Below, one piece after another: positions 45,066 through 56,873 of a stretch of DNA of 64,000 nucleotides (its first letter is position 1; every line of letters starts with the position of its first letter). Location: the NCBI GenBank assembly GCA_009760885.1, contig CM019701.1:35478697-35542696 (forward strand). The letters run 5' to 3'. The notes below the pieces were generated by a model. The model was not told where the DNA came from. It made no database searches and worked only from the letters and a program-made list of their open reading frames with translations. Source of the stretch: Achatina immaculata. Lineage: Eukaryota; Mollusca; Gastropoda; Stylommatophora; Achatinidae. Both the position numbers and the translations under genes were made by a program.

Positions 45066-45290
45066 CTGACATTCATTTTTGTGCCAAGTCATGTATTTGT
45101 CACAGGGAATGAAAGAGCAGATCAATTGGCTGACTCAGCTGTCATGGAGGCAATAGATCAGCTAAACATCTTCCATGCTTAAGAGAAGCTAGTTGAATAA
45201 AAGACTTCACTGACAACTTTGAATCAGTGTTGTCAAAAGTGAAATTGTGGGTGAAACTTAGTAGCAAAAAATTAATGACTCATGAAAAGC
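45066..45290 (+). mobile_element. LINE RNase H scrap
   Basis: VPSHVFVTGNERADQLADSA (from about 45079) is the C-terminal RNase H motif (pattern VPSHxGxxGNExAD.LA). The downstream bases to 45290 could be the rest of the C-terminal region but are too eroded to read. Confidence 0.68.
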
Positions 45291-45719
45291 TACAGATATA
45301 TGGTCAGCAAACAGTGTGTCATCAGATTGGAGCACCCATGGATGTGTTTAGAATGCATGGATGATGATAGTTCCTCACTAATAAGATTCCATGCATAGTT
45401 TGACATTTCTTTGTCTCCAGCATCTGAAAAAAAAATTAGAACTATATATATATATATACATATTATATATAACAAATTTTTCTATGCAGTATATATTCTG
45501 TGCACTTTATCTGGGCTATACAGTGTATGTGACGGCACAGAAAAATCCAGGCATTAAATTGCATCTCTTGTTGCTGCGCTTATGTGAGACTTGATGTTGA
45601 AGAAGTGTTTCATTTCTTATTCCAGTCTGATTTTTCATTTTAATGCATTAAGAGTTTAGTGTAACATTGAGAGTTTATTATTCCTTCTTTTTCAAAAAAA
45701 GTCTGCAAGAACAACACAT
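45291..45719. other. Intron 5 interval with (TA)n near 45443-45470
   Basis: Low-complexity (ta)n and AT-rich DNA. No gene. Confidence 0.5.
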
Positions 45720-46340
45720 TCAGAATTTTTTTAAATAGCCAGTGTTATCTTTCCAGGTAAGACCTGAGTTCTGAATTTTTTTTGGCAGAGGTGATCCCAT
45801 TATGGTGTATTCCATGAACTGTTTCTTGTTCTCAAGACCATAGTGATGGACCAAAATTTTATCACCTGTAGTGATCTTCTTTAAGAAGTCCTCCCTTTCT
45901 TTTTCAGAATGTTGAAGGTGTTTCTGAGAAATGCAAAGTCTTTCAGCTTTCATTTCATCACTCAGCATGCACAGTACCCATGTCACACAACCTTTGCAGA
46001 ATCCAAGAACACCAATAAATGTGTACCCATCTTTCCCTAGAAATTCCTGATGTTACAGCTGTCTCTTTGTTGGATGCTATTTCCGTGAACTTGATCACTT
46101 GCAGTCACAGACCTTCCACTTCGTGGTTTGTCACTCAGTTCTGCTTGCCCCATTTCTCCGTCTTTGAAATGCTTTACCCAGTGTTGTACTGTACTCACAT
46201 CAGTGCACTGAAAACCATAAACATTTTGCATTCACCTGTGAAATTCACTTTTGCCATAGTTAAGAATTCAGTAACAGCATGCTGTTTGAACTGAATGTCT
46301 GAACATACTTCAATGTGCATTGCATGGAACTGTAAGCATC
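45720..46340 (-). mobile_element. Mariner transposase remnant, N-terminal half
   Basis: Minus strand. HTH region: DVSTVQHWVKHFKDGEMGQA, then ELSDKPRSGRSVTASD, the linker typical of mariner. Then DEMKAERLCISQKHLQHSEK and REDFLKKITTGDKILVHHYG, in which the first catalytic Asp of TGDET is present as TGDKI. The C-terminal half with the other two Asp is missing. Terminal repeats not found. Confidence 0.8.
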
Positions 46341-47057
46341 TGTGTGCTCAAGATTAACTGTGATGGATGGGAGGGACCATGCAACTAACAGAACAAGTTT
46401 TATCCAGATATGTCTAATGTTAGTAAAAAAATTATAGTAGAGGCAAAACTTGTATATGAAGAAAGAAATTACTTCTTGAAATAAGATTCTACTTCAGACA
46501 AAGATCTAATGAGCAGTGCTGAAATGACAGTGAAGTTTTTAGAATGCCGTCAAAAGCTGTATCATGCTGTAGAGAAATCCATCAGGCAGTGAGGCAAACT
46601 TCATTGTTGTCTTATTTAAAAAAGTGCCTCAACCTTTTAACATAAGTACAATATCATTGAGATAACATCAAGACAAGACTGTCCACCAACAAAGAGAATA
46701 ACATTCAGTGAAGGTTAAAATGATGAATCTCTTTCACCTCCTGCTGTCTTCATTCCATAATTTCTTATTCAACTGATTGTTGCCTTAAGCAAAGAATGAA
46801 AATAATTTTAGGTTAACAGTATATACAATGATGTGACATTTCTTAAAACTTTTTTTCAGTTTTGCTTTTTTTTTTTTTTTCAGATTATTACACTTTTTAA
46901 AAAATTCCATAAGCAGTTGCAAGTGAAAAAAAAATTATATGATGTTCTTTAAAGCGACATTTACTTTATGGAGGTTGTCTGCAATCTAACACCTGCTGTA
47001 TTGGTGACGGATACCTGTACACATTGATGAAACTGAGGTCAATAGAAAGAAAAACTT
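46341..47057. other. Intron 5 interval, nothing recognised
   Basis: AT-rich with a 14-T run near 46867. No gene. Confidence 0.5.
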
Positions 47058-47067
47058 TATACTAGTA

Positions 47068-47124
47068 GTCAGTCAGTCATTTGCATGTCCCTTGCGGAAC
47101 GTTTCCTCCCAAACAGCTCTCTCA
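47068..47124 (-). mobile_element. RTE-E copy 8: 57-bp tail insertion
   Basis: Minus-strand 3' end of RTE-E only (AVWEETFRKGHAND-like codons and a (gact)n tail). Perfect 10-bp duplication tatactagta at 47058-47067 and 47125-47134. Confidence 0.82.
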
Positions 47125-47149
47125 TATACTAGTAAATTTAATGTAAATA

Positions 47150-47325
47150 AAACATAAAAGTGAGTCAGAAAGTAAACTCCTTATCACTTTTCAGCATAGT
47201 CCCCACCACATTCAGTGCAGGTCTGAGCCACTTGACTAATACTTGGATTCCTTGAGAAAATAAATTTTGACCCTGTAGTCAGTTATGCATGGCATAATTA
47301 TCTCTTCGAAGTTAGAATTATCTCT
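47150..47325 (-). mobile_element. Mariner remnant 4, C-terminal end
   Basis: Minus strand: NYAMHNCLQGQNLFSQGIQV, then LVKWLRPALNVVGTMLKSDK. This fits the mariner C-terminus (HxWLxxQPKxFFxxGIxxLVxRWxKC). It continues beyond the RTE-A insertion at 47864. Confidence 0.6.
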
Positions 47326-47863
47326 TCAAAGTTAGAATTTGAATTGCAAAAGCAGCATTAACCTTCAAGAGTCTTGAGAAAATATGGCATTCAAAAGTTA
47401 TAAGCACAAAAACCAAATTAGATTATTCAGTTCAAATGTAATATCCACCCTCATTTATACATGTGAAAGCTGGAAAACAACTAAAGAAATAGACAAGAAA
47501 TTAGACTTTTTAAAAAAGAAATGCCTAAGAAAAATACTTGATATAAAGTGGAATGAATTCAAGAACAGTGCAGAGATAAGATAGATGAGCAAACAACAAC
47601 CTGTCTCATGGGTGATTAGAAAAAGAAGATGGACCTATGTTGGTTACATGATGAGAATAAACAGTCAGAGTGGAACACAACAGGCCAAAGAAAAAGAGAT
47701 TGGCCGCATGAAACCCTAAAGATGACATTATTAAGAGAGGCCAGTTTAGTGGTCATAACATCCCTTGATAAGGTTGAAAAGCTCGCCAAAAACAGGAAAA
47801 CGTGGCAAATTACCATGTGAGCCCTATTTGATGTTTAGTGGCATGGGAAGGATGTAAGATGTA
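47326..47863 (+). mobile_element. RTE-A copy 7 (3' end), nested in mariner remnant 4
   Basis: 5' truncated copy: SNVISTLIYTCESWKTTKEI, KCLRKILDIKWNEFKNSAEI, then the basic motif and 3' end gcatgggaaggatgtaag. Perfect 12-bp duplication agaattatctct at 47314-47325 and 47864-47875. Confidence 0.87.
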
Positions 47864-48800
47864 AGAATTATCTCTGAACTTTTTTACTGCTGGAGGAAGA
47901 TACTACAAACTCAGTTGTGTAATTTGTCGAACTGTTGCACATGCTGCATGAGGCTGTTATGTGCAACAACACACCAGATCTGACCAAACTGCAGTGTTTT
48001 GACATGATTTCCAGTTTCAAGTGATTCTCAAGGAGTTTAACGAATGTTTTGTTGATGGTGGTTCCTGTGTAAACAGAATTGTACCGTTACAGTCTCAGGT
48101 GAGTCTGAGCATCAGTTATCTGACCAATGGAGTTGTGCAGTTTTGATGAGGAAGAATGTCACCACTCTTGCTGGCTCATTTTATCTCAGGCTTGAAGTAA
48201 TGTACCCAGTATTTGCCTTCTGATGTACCCAGCATTTGCCCTCAGTGACTATATGTCCTAGAAAGCCATTTCCTTCAGCTTCAAAATGTCATAAAAGAGT
48301 TTCACAACCTTATGCAGTTGATTGTTTGTGACACAACATTCTTTCAGATCAGGGATAAGTTGTTTTGGTACCCACCTAGCAGAGGCTTTTCAGTGCTGCA
48401 ACATTTCATGAGTGATATAGTGTACTAATCTTCACTAATCCATAACTGATCTTCAGTTCTTTGGCTATCTCATTGGTTTCTCATATCATTTGTTCCGCTT
48501 TAGTGTCACCATCAGGCTTTTTGTGAGGTCAGCTGAAGCAAGCTGCATCTGCCAAATTTTACACACAACTTCTAAATTTCTTGTGCTATTCATATACCAG
48601 CTGAAGTGACATGCATTTGTCCCTATAACTGCCTCCTAATTCTGCAGTGAATATCTGTGGGTTTCTCACCTTCACTACCTAAGAAACAATTAACTGCATG
48701 ATTTTCTTCTCTCATGCATGATTCCAAACAGCCACTTTGATTGATCTTCTGGCATATTTCCAAAATGGCAGAGTTGTTTGCACACACATTCGTCTAGAGG
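47864..48800 (-). mobile_element. Mariner remnant 4, N-terminal and central part
   Basis: Minus strand, highly eroded: ASARWVPKQLIPDLKECCVT and FEAEGNGFLGHIVTEGKCWV (pattern FEAEGxEFLxRIVTGDETWV, first Asp lost), then LQFGQIWCVVAHNSL where the DNAxPH box should lie. Assignment rests on these aligned blocks; stops are very frequent. Confidence 0.6.
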
Positions 48801-48960
48801 GGGATGATAAAACTTATCCGCACAACAACTGTCAACAACACAATTTAGATTTTTTTTAGAGCAAAGTTATGGTTATTTTTTGTTTAACATATTTTTTTAC
48901 TTGCCCTCATATGAGGTTAGAATAACTGTGTCATTATTTTACAAATTTGCACTGTCACAG

Positions 48961-49152
48961 AGTCCGGCTCCTGGGCCTTATGTCAAGGAGATGGCAGATG
49001 CTGGAACTTTCTACACCAATCGTGTCTTAAAAGACTACAAGGAGAAAGACACAAAACATGTGGAATGGAGTCGTTCCTGGCTGAGTACCTTGACAGAAAT
49101 GCAGGCATACATCAAGAAGTTCCATACTACAGGTCTTTCTTGGAATTCACAG
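48961..49152 (+). CDS. CAP: CAP exon 6: end of the helical folded domain
   Basis: Encodes residues 148-211. It starts [20 protein letters not shown] and ends [10 protein letters not shown]. These are signature CAP_N segments: [23 protein letters not shown], then HVEWxxxW and the KxxHTTGLxWN end of the helical folded domain. The acceptor is actgtcacag| and the donor is cag|gtaggc. At 192 nt it is one of the two longest exons here, phase 0. Its intactness among decayed transposons shows purifying selection on the gene. Confidence 0.95.
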
Positions 49153-49789
49153 GTAGGCCATTTTTATATGCCTTTTTATTTTGATCATATAAATATATTA
49201 TCCCAGTGTAACTTTGTTAAATGTCTTCAGCAGTTTTTTTAAATTGTTGTCTTATAGAGACATACCTGGAGAAGGAGGTCACAGTAGTTAAGCAGAAAAG
49301 ATCTTTTGGCCATGGATATGAATTACAAAGTAGTTTTCTAAAATATTCTGTGACGCTTTCCTCTTTTTTAACCATCTTATTTTCCTGTGTTTTTACAAAT
49401 TATTCATTAAAAGTTCACAGAGATATCTATAACTTTGCAGTTTTATTGTTAGTTTTCTCATAATTTTGTTATGATCATAGAGAGAGAAAAAAAAGAAAAG
49501 AGTGGTTACGGTTAAGATCATCTGAACCATAAACAATGAGCAAATATTTTGACTAGCCAAAAAATGCTTTTTTTTTGTCTTTGCGTCACTGTCACAGAGG
49601 ATGTGCTGAAGGCATGAAAGGCAGTATATGTCTGATCCATAGTTTTATAAAAAAAATTTTATAAAGTGCAAATGCATGTGCAAATAATGGCAATAAGAGC
49701 TGTGCCAGTGAAAGATGTACATTCTTTTGTCCTAGCTTTGACTTTGACTTTTCCAATCCCCCGGTTTATAAGTTTTCATTTTTTCCCTT
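49153..49789. other. Intron 6 proximal end, nothing recognised
   Basis: AT-rich; short frames without domains. Confidence 0.5.
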
Positions 49790-51955
49790 GTGCCAGATAA
49801 TGAAACGTACAAGTCCTCTTCAGCGTTCTACATCTCCATACAGAATGTCGGTGATTGAGGAGTTTGGTAGTATCAGGTTCTTCCGAAGGTCCTTCAATGC
49901 ACTGCAGTCTAGCAGATGGTGTTTAATAGTTTCTTCTTCTTGTCTGTTGCAGTGCATGCAGTATGGTGTGTGGTCAGCAGTCACTCTGTGTAAGTGCTTA
50001 TTGAGGGTGATGTGTCCTGTTCTCAACCTGAAAATTGTGCATTGGTCTCTACAACATAAGCTGTTGATGTGGCCTCCGGGGTTAGGCTTTTGCAGGTGTG
50101 TATATAAGGATCTTCCAGTTGGATTACTGGCCCAGCGGTCCATCCACTGCTGCTTGCAGTTGTTGTGTATAATGTGTTTAGCTGTTCTAATGTTGGTGGA
50201 TAAGTGGGGCTGTGACATTTTGGCTTCAATTTTTGCCAGTCTGTCTCATTTCCTCTGATATCTATATGACCTGGTATCCACTGTAGGGTGGTCTTGATGT
50301 CATAGGAGATGAGTTGGTTTATTGCACTGAATTTGTCAGTTTTAATGTAATCAGCTGATGGTATCTGGTTTTCAAGGGCCTGGAGAGCAGACTTGGATTC
50401 TGAGAAAATAACAAGGTTTCTTTGGGTGAGAGGCACCACTTTTGTATTTGGTGGTGGTGGCTGCCAGGAAGGACTGCTAATATTGCCTGCATCTCTGCAT
50501 CATAACTGGAGCAGCGAGATCCACAAGGGGCAGAAATGTAGCTTTTTGTCTTGTCTGGAAACATTATGAGTTGAATGTTGACCCATCAGTGTATACATGA
50601 ATCCAGTCCTTGGGGTAGGATTCTGTGGTCTCCAGTGCACACAGCTTTAGGGTGTTGGGATCTGATCATTTGTTCACTGATTTGTTCTTGAATCTGGTGT
50701 TAGTTTGAGGAAATGTGTGGTTTGTGTTTGGTGGGATGTCTGGTACTTTTCTAAGTTCTTCTCTGTCTTCAGGGAGTTTGTGTCTTGTGTTTAACTGTTC
50801 TGCTATGTGCACTGGAGTTTTCAGTTTCAGACTATTATTATGCTTCCATTTATCAGCCACTGTTATGTTAGGATGGTCTGGGGGCATGCATTTTATATCT
50901 TTTTTCTACTCAGTGGTTGACTTTTCACATCTTATATCTAATGGCTCTATGTTTGCATCAATTTCACATGCAGCTGTGGGTGTTGATATCATTGTCCCAC
51001 AAATGAAGTCGCGTGAGTAAATTTAGTCTTTTGGATGCTTTTTCTGCTAGCCCATCAATATCTCTTTAAAGTTCAATTTTCTATCTAGTTTCACACCAAG
51101 ATATGTTGGATTTTTTTTCTTTCATGATTTGAGCACCATCAAGGGTTATTTTCAGTTCATTCTTTGCTAGTCTGTTGCTAAGAGTGAAGACTGTATATGT
51201 AGTTTTACTAACATTGATCTTTAACTTACAGAAATTGCAATAGGCTGATATGGTGAGGAGGGCTGCAGTCAGCTGCAGGTCTATTCCACCAGTCCATGCG
51301 GCAAGGTCATCGGCAAACATGATTTTGTAGGTGTTCAGCAGGTTGGGGAGGTCATTTATAAAGATTAGGAACAAGGTTCAGCTAAGAGCCTTCCTCCAGG
51401 GTGCACTTGTTTGACAGTCTGTTATTGACCTGAGTTTGTATGGTCCTGTTACTGAGGTAGTTTTTAACCCATTGATACATTTTTCCTTGTATGCCCATGT
51501 TTTGCATCTTTAACAATAGGCCTTTTCACCAAACCCTGTCATATGCCTGCTGGAAGTCTACAAAGACAGCTACAGAGTTTCTCTTGTGTAAAAAAAACTG
51601 TCTTTTACACTATGAGTGAGGAGAAACAGTTCTTGATCCTTTGCAGAAGCCTGCCTGAAAGTTACTGAGGGACCCCGAGGATTCCAACCACCAGTACAGC
51701 CTATTGTTAAGCATACGTTCTGCTAGCTTTCCAATGTTGGAAGTCGGTGAGATTGGTCTAAAGATTTTTAGGTCATCTTCTGGCTTTCCTTTTTTCAGGA
51801 TTGGTCTAACTATAGCTGACCTCCAAGATTTTGGTAGTACTCCACTTTGCCAGGTCTTGTTATCACTTTGTGGACCACAGTTATTTACCCTGAAAAACCC
51901 CCAGTTTCTAGCCATTTTTCTGAAAATTGAACTTTTTTGAGTGGACTCATGCATT
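49790..51955 (-). mobile_element. LINE-K: I/Jockey-like RT with RNase H
   Basis: Minus strand, 2.2 kb, 5' truncated. RT fingers: GVLPKSWRSAIVRPILKKGK, then FRPISPTSNIGKLAERMLNN and LSNFQAGFCKGS. Catalytic box: IMFADDLAAWTGG (FADD, about 51315). RNase H: CGSRCSSYDAEMQAILAVL, FSESKSALQALENQ and TTLQWIPGHIDIRGNE. C-terminal Cys/His motif: CMHCNRQEEETIKHHLLDCS. Frames are broken at about 51600, 51080 and between 50660 and 50023. Confidence 0.85.
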
Positions 51956-52023
51956 TCTCAACTCATCATTGAGATAAATTAATCCAGGTTGGTAGACAGA
52001 CTCCCAGTACCCTCTACTACTTC

Positions 52024-53000
52024 TTAACAATTATCTAGATGCAATGGGACTTGACAGCTTTTACAAATAAATTTTGTTTCACTCTTTTTCTCATTGACCA
52101 AGCACACTCTGCACTTCCTAGATGATGCATTTTTAGTGCCTTCACCCTCAGGCTTCACCAGGATATGATCCTTTACTATTCCAGATAATCTTTGTTGTGC
52201 ATTGTTGATATTATGCGGACAAGTCTTTTGTCTTTCCTTCATTAGTCGAAAGGTGCTGCTTCAGATTATACAACTCTTGAAATTTAGGCAAAAAATAATC
52301 CAGCAGAGGTTTTATTTTGGTAATTCTATCTGTTTCTGGAAGTGTATGAGAGTTGTCAGAGAAATGCAGAAGTGTCAGAAGATGCTCAAATTTAGCTCTG
52401 CTCATTGTTTTTGAAAATATTAGTGTTTCCAGAAGAGAGTCTGTTGTCCAGCACCATTTCCAGTGTGGCTTCCTAGTCTGGCCCATCAAAATGATCAATC
52501 CAAAGAATTTGTTTATGTCTGAATATGTTATATTTTCAGACAGAAAGGCAGTAGGTTTGTTCATATGTTGGGTCTGTGCACAGTATAAATTTTCATGATG
52601 AGTTTAAAAAAATCATTGCCAAACTGTAAATTTCCTCAATGCTGTCTGGTTTGTTTACATTCACTGAAACACCAGGATTTCTTAGAAATTTTTCAAGAAC
52701 TGGTGTAGAATCAGTGTTACTCCACACACCTATATCACTGCTAACTATATTACGTGAAAAATGTGAAATACTTACTGTTGGAGCATCATATCCTGACATT
52801 GAATAACAATCACGCTGTCACTTGAATTTTCACTTCTGAGACAACACTGTGCCTAGTTATCGTATTTTTAATCTCATCGCTGTCTCAGAAATCACTTTGA
52901 AACACATCAATTTCATTATTAGAATCCTTAAACAGTTATTTTTAGTCATCATTGGGGTAGTCTGACAAAAAAATCAGAGCATAATTCATTGTAAATCGCA
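52024..53000 (-). mobile_element. piggyBac transposase remnant with internal deletion
   Basis: Minus strand. Acidic N-terminus with breaks (DSNNEIDVFQSDF, 52920). Then FLRNPGVSVNVNKPDSIEEI, ITYSDINKFFGLIILMGQTR, FSKTMSRAKFEHLLTLLHFS, KIKPLLDYFLPKFQELYNLK and HLSTNEG. The catalytic core that should follow is missing. The frame jumps at about 52235 to the C-terminus, which ends in a cysteine-rich domain KCRVC...KFICKSCQVPLHLDNC and a stop at 52024. This is a PGBD-type piggyBac transposase lacking its catalytic Asp residues. Confidence 0.85.
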
Positions 53001-53471
53001 GTGTCATCATGCCATTTGCACAAAATGTTGACTTGGCAAGATCTCGTCAAAACGTATTGCCGACAGCTAAAACTGCAAGATTTCTATTTTTTTTAAAGTT
53101 ACGAAGATTGAAAACAATATTTTATTATATTAGCTTTGCAGTAAAAATACAGACAACCAAAAATTACTTTTAGTCACTCTTTAAGTTTACTCTGAGTCAC
53201 TTGAGAGAACTCGACCAGAGATTCGCATTTGTCCTAGCTAAATGAATGTGAAATAGGCCAAATTCTCTTCATAAAATGAGATACCTTATATGTGCGTAAG
53301 GAAATAGCAGTTTTTTTTTGTGGGGGGGGGGAATGCGTCAACAATTAAGCACTTACTTTCACATCTTTATCAAAGCATTTCTACATACATCTAAAATACT
53401 TCCCATGTAATTGAAAAGTCACACACGGCTTGCATTGTAGTTCACAATGTTTTTGTGTTTTCAGCAAGTTT
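53001..53471. other. Intron 6 interval, possible piggyBac 5' flank
   Basis: No gene. Contains a G run near 53320. Confidence 0.45.
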
Positions 53472-53615
53472 CAACCTACATCATCACTGCCTTTCACTCC
53501 CTCGAGAGCATAGGCTTTCCAGTCATCCCTGTTCTTGGAATTATTCTCTGTTTCCATCCATGTGTATCCTTTGTCTCTAGGCAGTGTCATAATTTCTCCT
53601 GCCGTCTAACACAAA
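53472..53615 (-). mobile_element. LINE-F copy 2 (3' end scrap)
   Basis: Matches the 3' end of LINE-F at 10300-10450 (cactccctcgagagcatagg, tgttcttggaattattctct, gtgtcataatttctc). Ends near tcatcatcactg, in place of the (gat)n tail. Confidence 0.65.
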
Positions 53616-54243
53616 AATTGCCAATTGGAATTTGTTTTTGATTTGCATTTTTTTTTTTCAGATCTACTTTTATGTGGATGTGCTCCATATTTCCCCCCTC
53701 CCCCTTTTTAAAAAAAAAAAAAAAAATCTTCCTCCTATATAAGATGACTGTTTCTCATGCATTTTCTGCTAGTATCATATAACATTTTCAGATTGTTCAA
53801 AGGCATTAACAAGCATATCATGGACATAGTTATTAGAAAGAATATCAAAGACTGCATGTCATTCAATTAATGGTCTGGTCAAGTTTGACAAATTGATATT
53901 TAGATAATATTAGCAATAGTTCAGAATTTTTAATATTGACACTTTTAATGTAGCTGTGCTACAATACTTCTGCTACATACTTGCAGGCTTTTCCCTGGTG
54001 ATGACCATTTTTTTTTTTGCCTGAAAATCCTAAAACTTATCACAACTCTTTGTGATTATTTTTCACAATTCATGTCCAATATCCTTGATGGCTAAAATTT
54101 CTTTAGTGAATGATTTTTGTGTAAATTTTACCGAAAAAAACCCCATTTTTTCAATAATGTTTTTTTTGTATGTGAAATGTTCCAAAACCTTTCATAATAC
54201 ACAACACAATGTCACAGTCTTTGAACATATACCTTGTTTCCTG
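53616..54243. other. Intron 6 interval, nothing recognised
   Basis: AT-rich; poly(A)/poly(T) tracts near 53710 and 54010. Confidence 0.5.
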
Positions 54244-54440
54244 TCATTTAAAATTTTTTTTTTTTTTTACATGCATTACATACTTTCTCAGTGGGTCATT
54301 TTCCTTTGGTGTTGATGAGAAATGTCTCCAAAAAGCAGATCGCCTACCATTGTCTGAGAAATGTAACTTTCTCAAAAGTAATTTTTTTTTAAAAATACTG
54401 TCACAGGACATAATTCCATTAATAACAGGTGATTGAGGTA
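54244..54440 (-). mobile_element. Second piggyBac transposase scrap
   Basis: Minus strand: SPVINGIMSCDSIFKKKLLL, then RKLHFSDN and KENDPLRKY. This aligns with the FSKTMSRAKFEHLLTLLHFSDN block of the copy at 52024-53000 but is a different subfamily. Confidence 0.6.
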
Positions 54441-55404
54441 CAGAATATTTTTTTAAAGTTTTCATTTATTTTCAGCTTTTTCATCCTTGCTATCCAGGCG
54501 GCATTCATGGATGGGCTCTGATCCTGTTCATTATCAGAACTAAACACGTCAATTTTGTCTTCACTGTTGCTTTTATAAGAATTTCTGATAGATTCTGTAT
54601 TAATTCATTTTCAGGCCTTGATATAAATAATATTTTGTAATATATAAAATGCAACATAACCACAAAATACCAGTGCACTGGAGCGCAGTGAACACATGTA
54701 CAGTATTGATACCCCTTTTCTCTAATGAGGCAGAAATGATATTGGTTATTGACAGTGATTGTTGACAGGTCCCACATGCTGAAACCAGGCCACTTACAAC
54801 TAAAAATAGCTACTGTGATTCCCCCTTTGTTAAACAACTTCAGTAGTTTATAGCAGCAACTAGTAAAATGCAGAATGAGTTAACATGTCTGAAGCACCAG
54901 GAGTGTGGAAACCTTGGGATGCATTAAGACATCCTTAACTGTGATATGGCTGTGTCTAAAAATATTTATAGCAGTGAAAGAGTTTTAAAAAATTTCGCTT
55001 CAGGTCTGCTTGTGAATTTCATGGATTGTTTAAATTCTAAGCAAATTCATTACTATACAGTAACATTGAAAGATTCAGTTAATGAGATAACTGACTCTGT
55101 TTATTTTTTTTACTAACAATTCAATGTCAGGAACTACTTCTGTGGTAGCTAATTGGAGGCAGTGCTTCATATGATAATCAGTAATTTTTGTCCTCATTTC
55201 TCACTGTGCTTTGTTCTGGAAAACATCTATTCATATCAACATGTGCTAAAGAGGGAGAAGATTATTGCTGCATACCATCTTAATGACACATTTTTCTTTT
55301 TCTTCATACTTTTAGTAAAATTCTAGAGAGACACTTCATTAAATTTGATGTTCAGTAAAGAGATCCAGTTTTATCTGAAAAGCTTTCTTGTAATTATGAA
55401 GGAA
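54441..55404. other. Intron 6 interval, nothing recognised
   Basis: About 960 bp of AT-rich DNA with no frame or repeat seen. Confidence 0.55.
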
Positions 55405-55712
55405 AATGTCTCAGAAAATTTTAAGAATGCACTGGGAAGAAAATGTGACAAGTGAGGAAGTAACCAAATGAACAGGCATTGAGAACACTACTAAAGAAGT
55501 CAAAAGATGAAGATAGAAATGGCTGGGACACATACTTAGACTGAAAAGAACAAGACACCCATATACCATCTTGGCTTGGATACGTTAAGGGAAGAGAGAT
55601 GCACAGTACAGGAAAGGCAGGCTGCAGACAATGAGAAGTGGAGAGAATTTATTGCTGCTCTGCAGGGTGTACTGGGTGGTGATTGCTTAGACATAGATGG
55701 ATGGATGGATGA
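55405..55712 (+). mobile_element. LINE-J 3' end with (GGAT)n tail
   Basis: + strand: RMHWEENVTSEEVTK, KWLGHILRLKRTRHPYTILA, then EKWREFIAALQG. This matches LINE C-terminal domains (RWLGHVLRM, DRxxWRxLIAAL). Ends in (atgg)n at 55695-55712, a microsatellite tail. Confidence 0.7.
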
Positions 55713-56521
55713 ATGGATTAGCTGTAGTATTTCTGATATCATCCATTTCTTTGCTGTTTTTTTTTATCTGACTTAATATTTCTCTTTCTGTCAGATGCAC
55801 TATACAGCATTCCCCATTTTTCATCAGTACTTGATATTTTTGCTAATGCATTGATCTGTTCCTTAAAAAAAAAAAAAAACACTGTATCTGCCCTTCAGTT
55901 CTTCATTGCTTGATATTTCTCTTTTTTGTGTGCACTTTTTTAGTTTCAGTCATATTTTGCCACATGAATCATAGTCACTGCTGAAATCAGCATCATGGCA
56001 TTGTTTTAACTGTTAGGCATTTTACAGTCTCCTGTTAATGAGAATTTAATTGACTGATTAAAAATATTTTTGCCTGGGCTGCACTTTGTTATGAGTCTTC
56101 TTGGATATTGCTTTCAAAAAATCCTTGCAGTTTAGGCAGAGAAAAAAGAAAGAAAGAAAACATGACAGAATTACCTGGGTCTTAACCACAGGAGGTACTC
56201 TTATGGCCAGGCAGCAGTTCACCCCAGCTGCACAAAAAGAAATGTAATGAGATCCATTTTATGCATCGTTTGCCTGTGTCATATTGGACATTTTATGCAT
56301 AAGTATTGTGCTGCTTTCATTTCATGTGGCAGTTCTTAGTGAGGGTATTGTCAGTTCATTTGCAGATTTCCTCATATTGTTTAAGGTAGTGATCCAACTG
56401 TAAAATTTTGCTTTGAATTACCTCATCATTTCTGTAAATGCATTTAAAATTACTTTCCTTGTGGTTTTCATTTTTACAGAGGTAATTACATGGAATGAAT
56501 CTTCTTCTATGTGTTCCACAG
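55713..56521. other. Intron 6 distal end with an unclassified repeat at 56140-56235
   Basis: 56140-56235 shares tgacagaattacctgggtct and neighbouring words with 57895-57960 (tgacaagagaattacctggg). The latter has a B-box-like word on the minus strand (ggttcaagtcc), so both may be pieces of a tRNA-derived SINE. No gene. Confidence 0.45.
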
Positions 56522-56717
56522 GGAGGAGATGCCAAGGCTGCTCAGTCAAGTGGAGCAACTGTTGCCCCACCACCTCCTGCAGGTGGTCCTCCACCACCAC
56601 CCCCTCCAGGACCACCACCTCCCCCTGATACCAGTTTCAGTAACAAAAGTGGTGATGATTGTGCAGGTCGAGCAGCTCTCTTTGCTGAAATCAGTAAGGG
56701 TACAGATGTTACCAAAG
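56522..56717 (+). CDS. CAP: CAP exon 7: proline-rich P1 segment and start of WH2
   Basis: Encodes residues 212-276, and residue 277 (Gly) is split with exon 8. After GGDAKAAQSSGATVA comes a proline-rich run at residues 227-247 with blocks of four to seven prolines, the P1 region that binds profilin in CAP proteins. It is followed by GRAALFAEISKGTDVTK, the first half of the WH2 actin-binding segment (family pattern SRxALFAxINQG). The acceptor is gtgttccacag| and the donor is aag|gtattg. An open frame runs beyond the donor into intron 7 and then into LINE sequence; this is chance and not part of the protein. Confidence 0.92.
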
Positions 56718-56873
56718 GTATTGCTATTTTTCTTTCCTTTCTGTTATGCTTATTCCGTTCATTCACCGGTGCTTTATTTATTTTTTTTTGCATGCTGCAT
56801 AATTTCTTTATAGTGGAATTTTTTAAAGTTTATCAAAATTTAGACTGGCATGGATTAAAGTTCTGCAGATATT

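Noticed and set aside
49788..50258. 156-codon + strand frame
   Set aside because: Antisense of the RNase H and C-terminal region of LINE-K.
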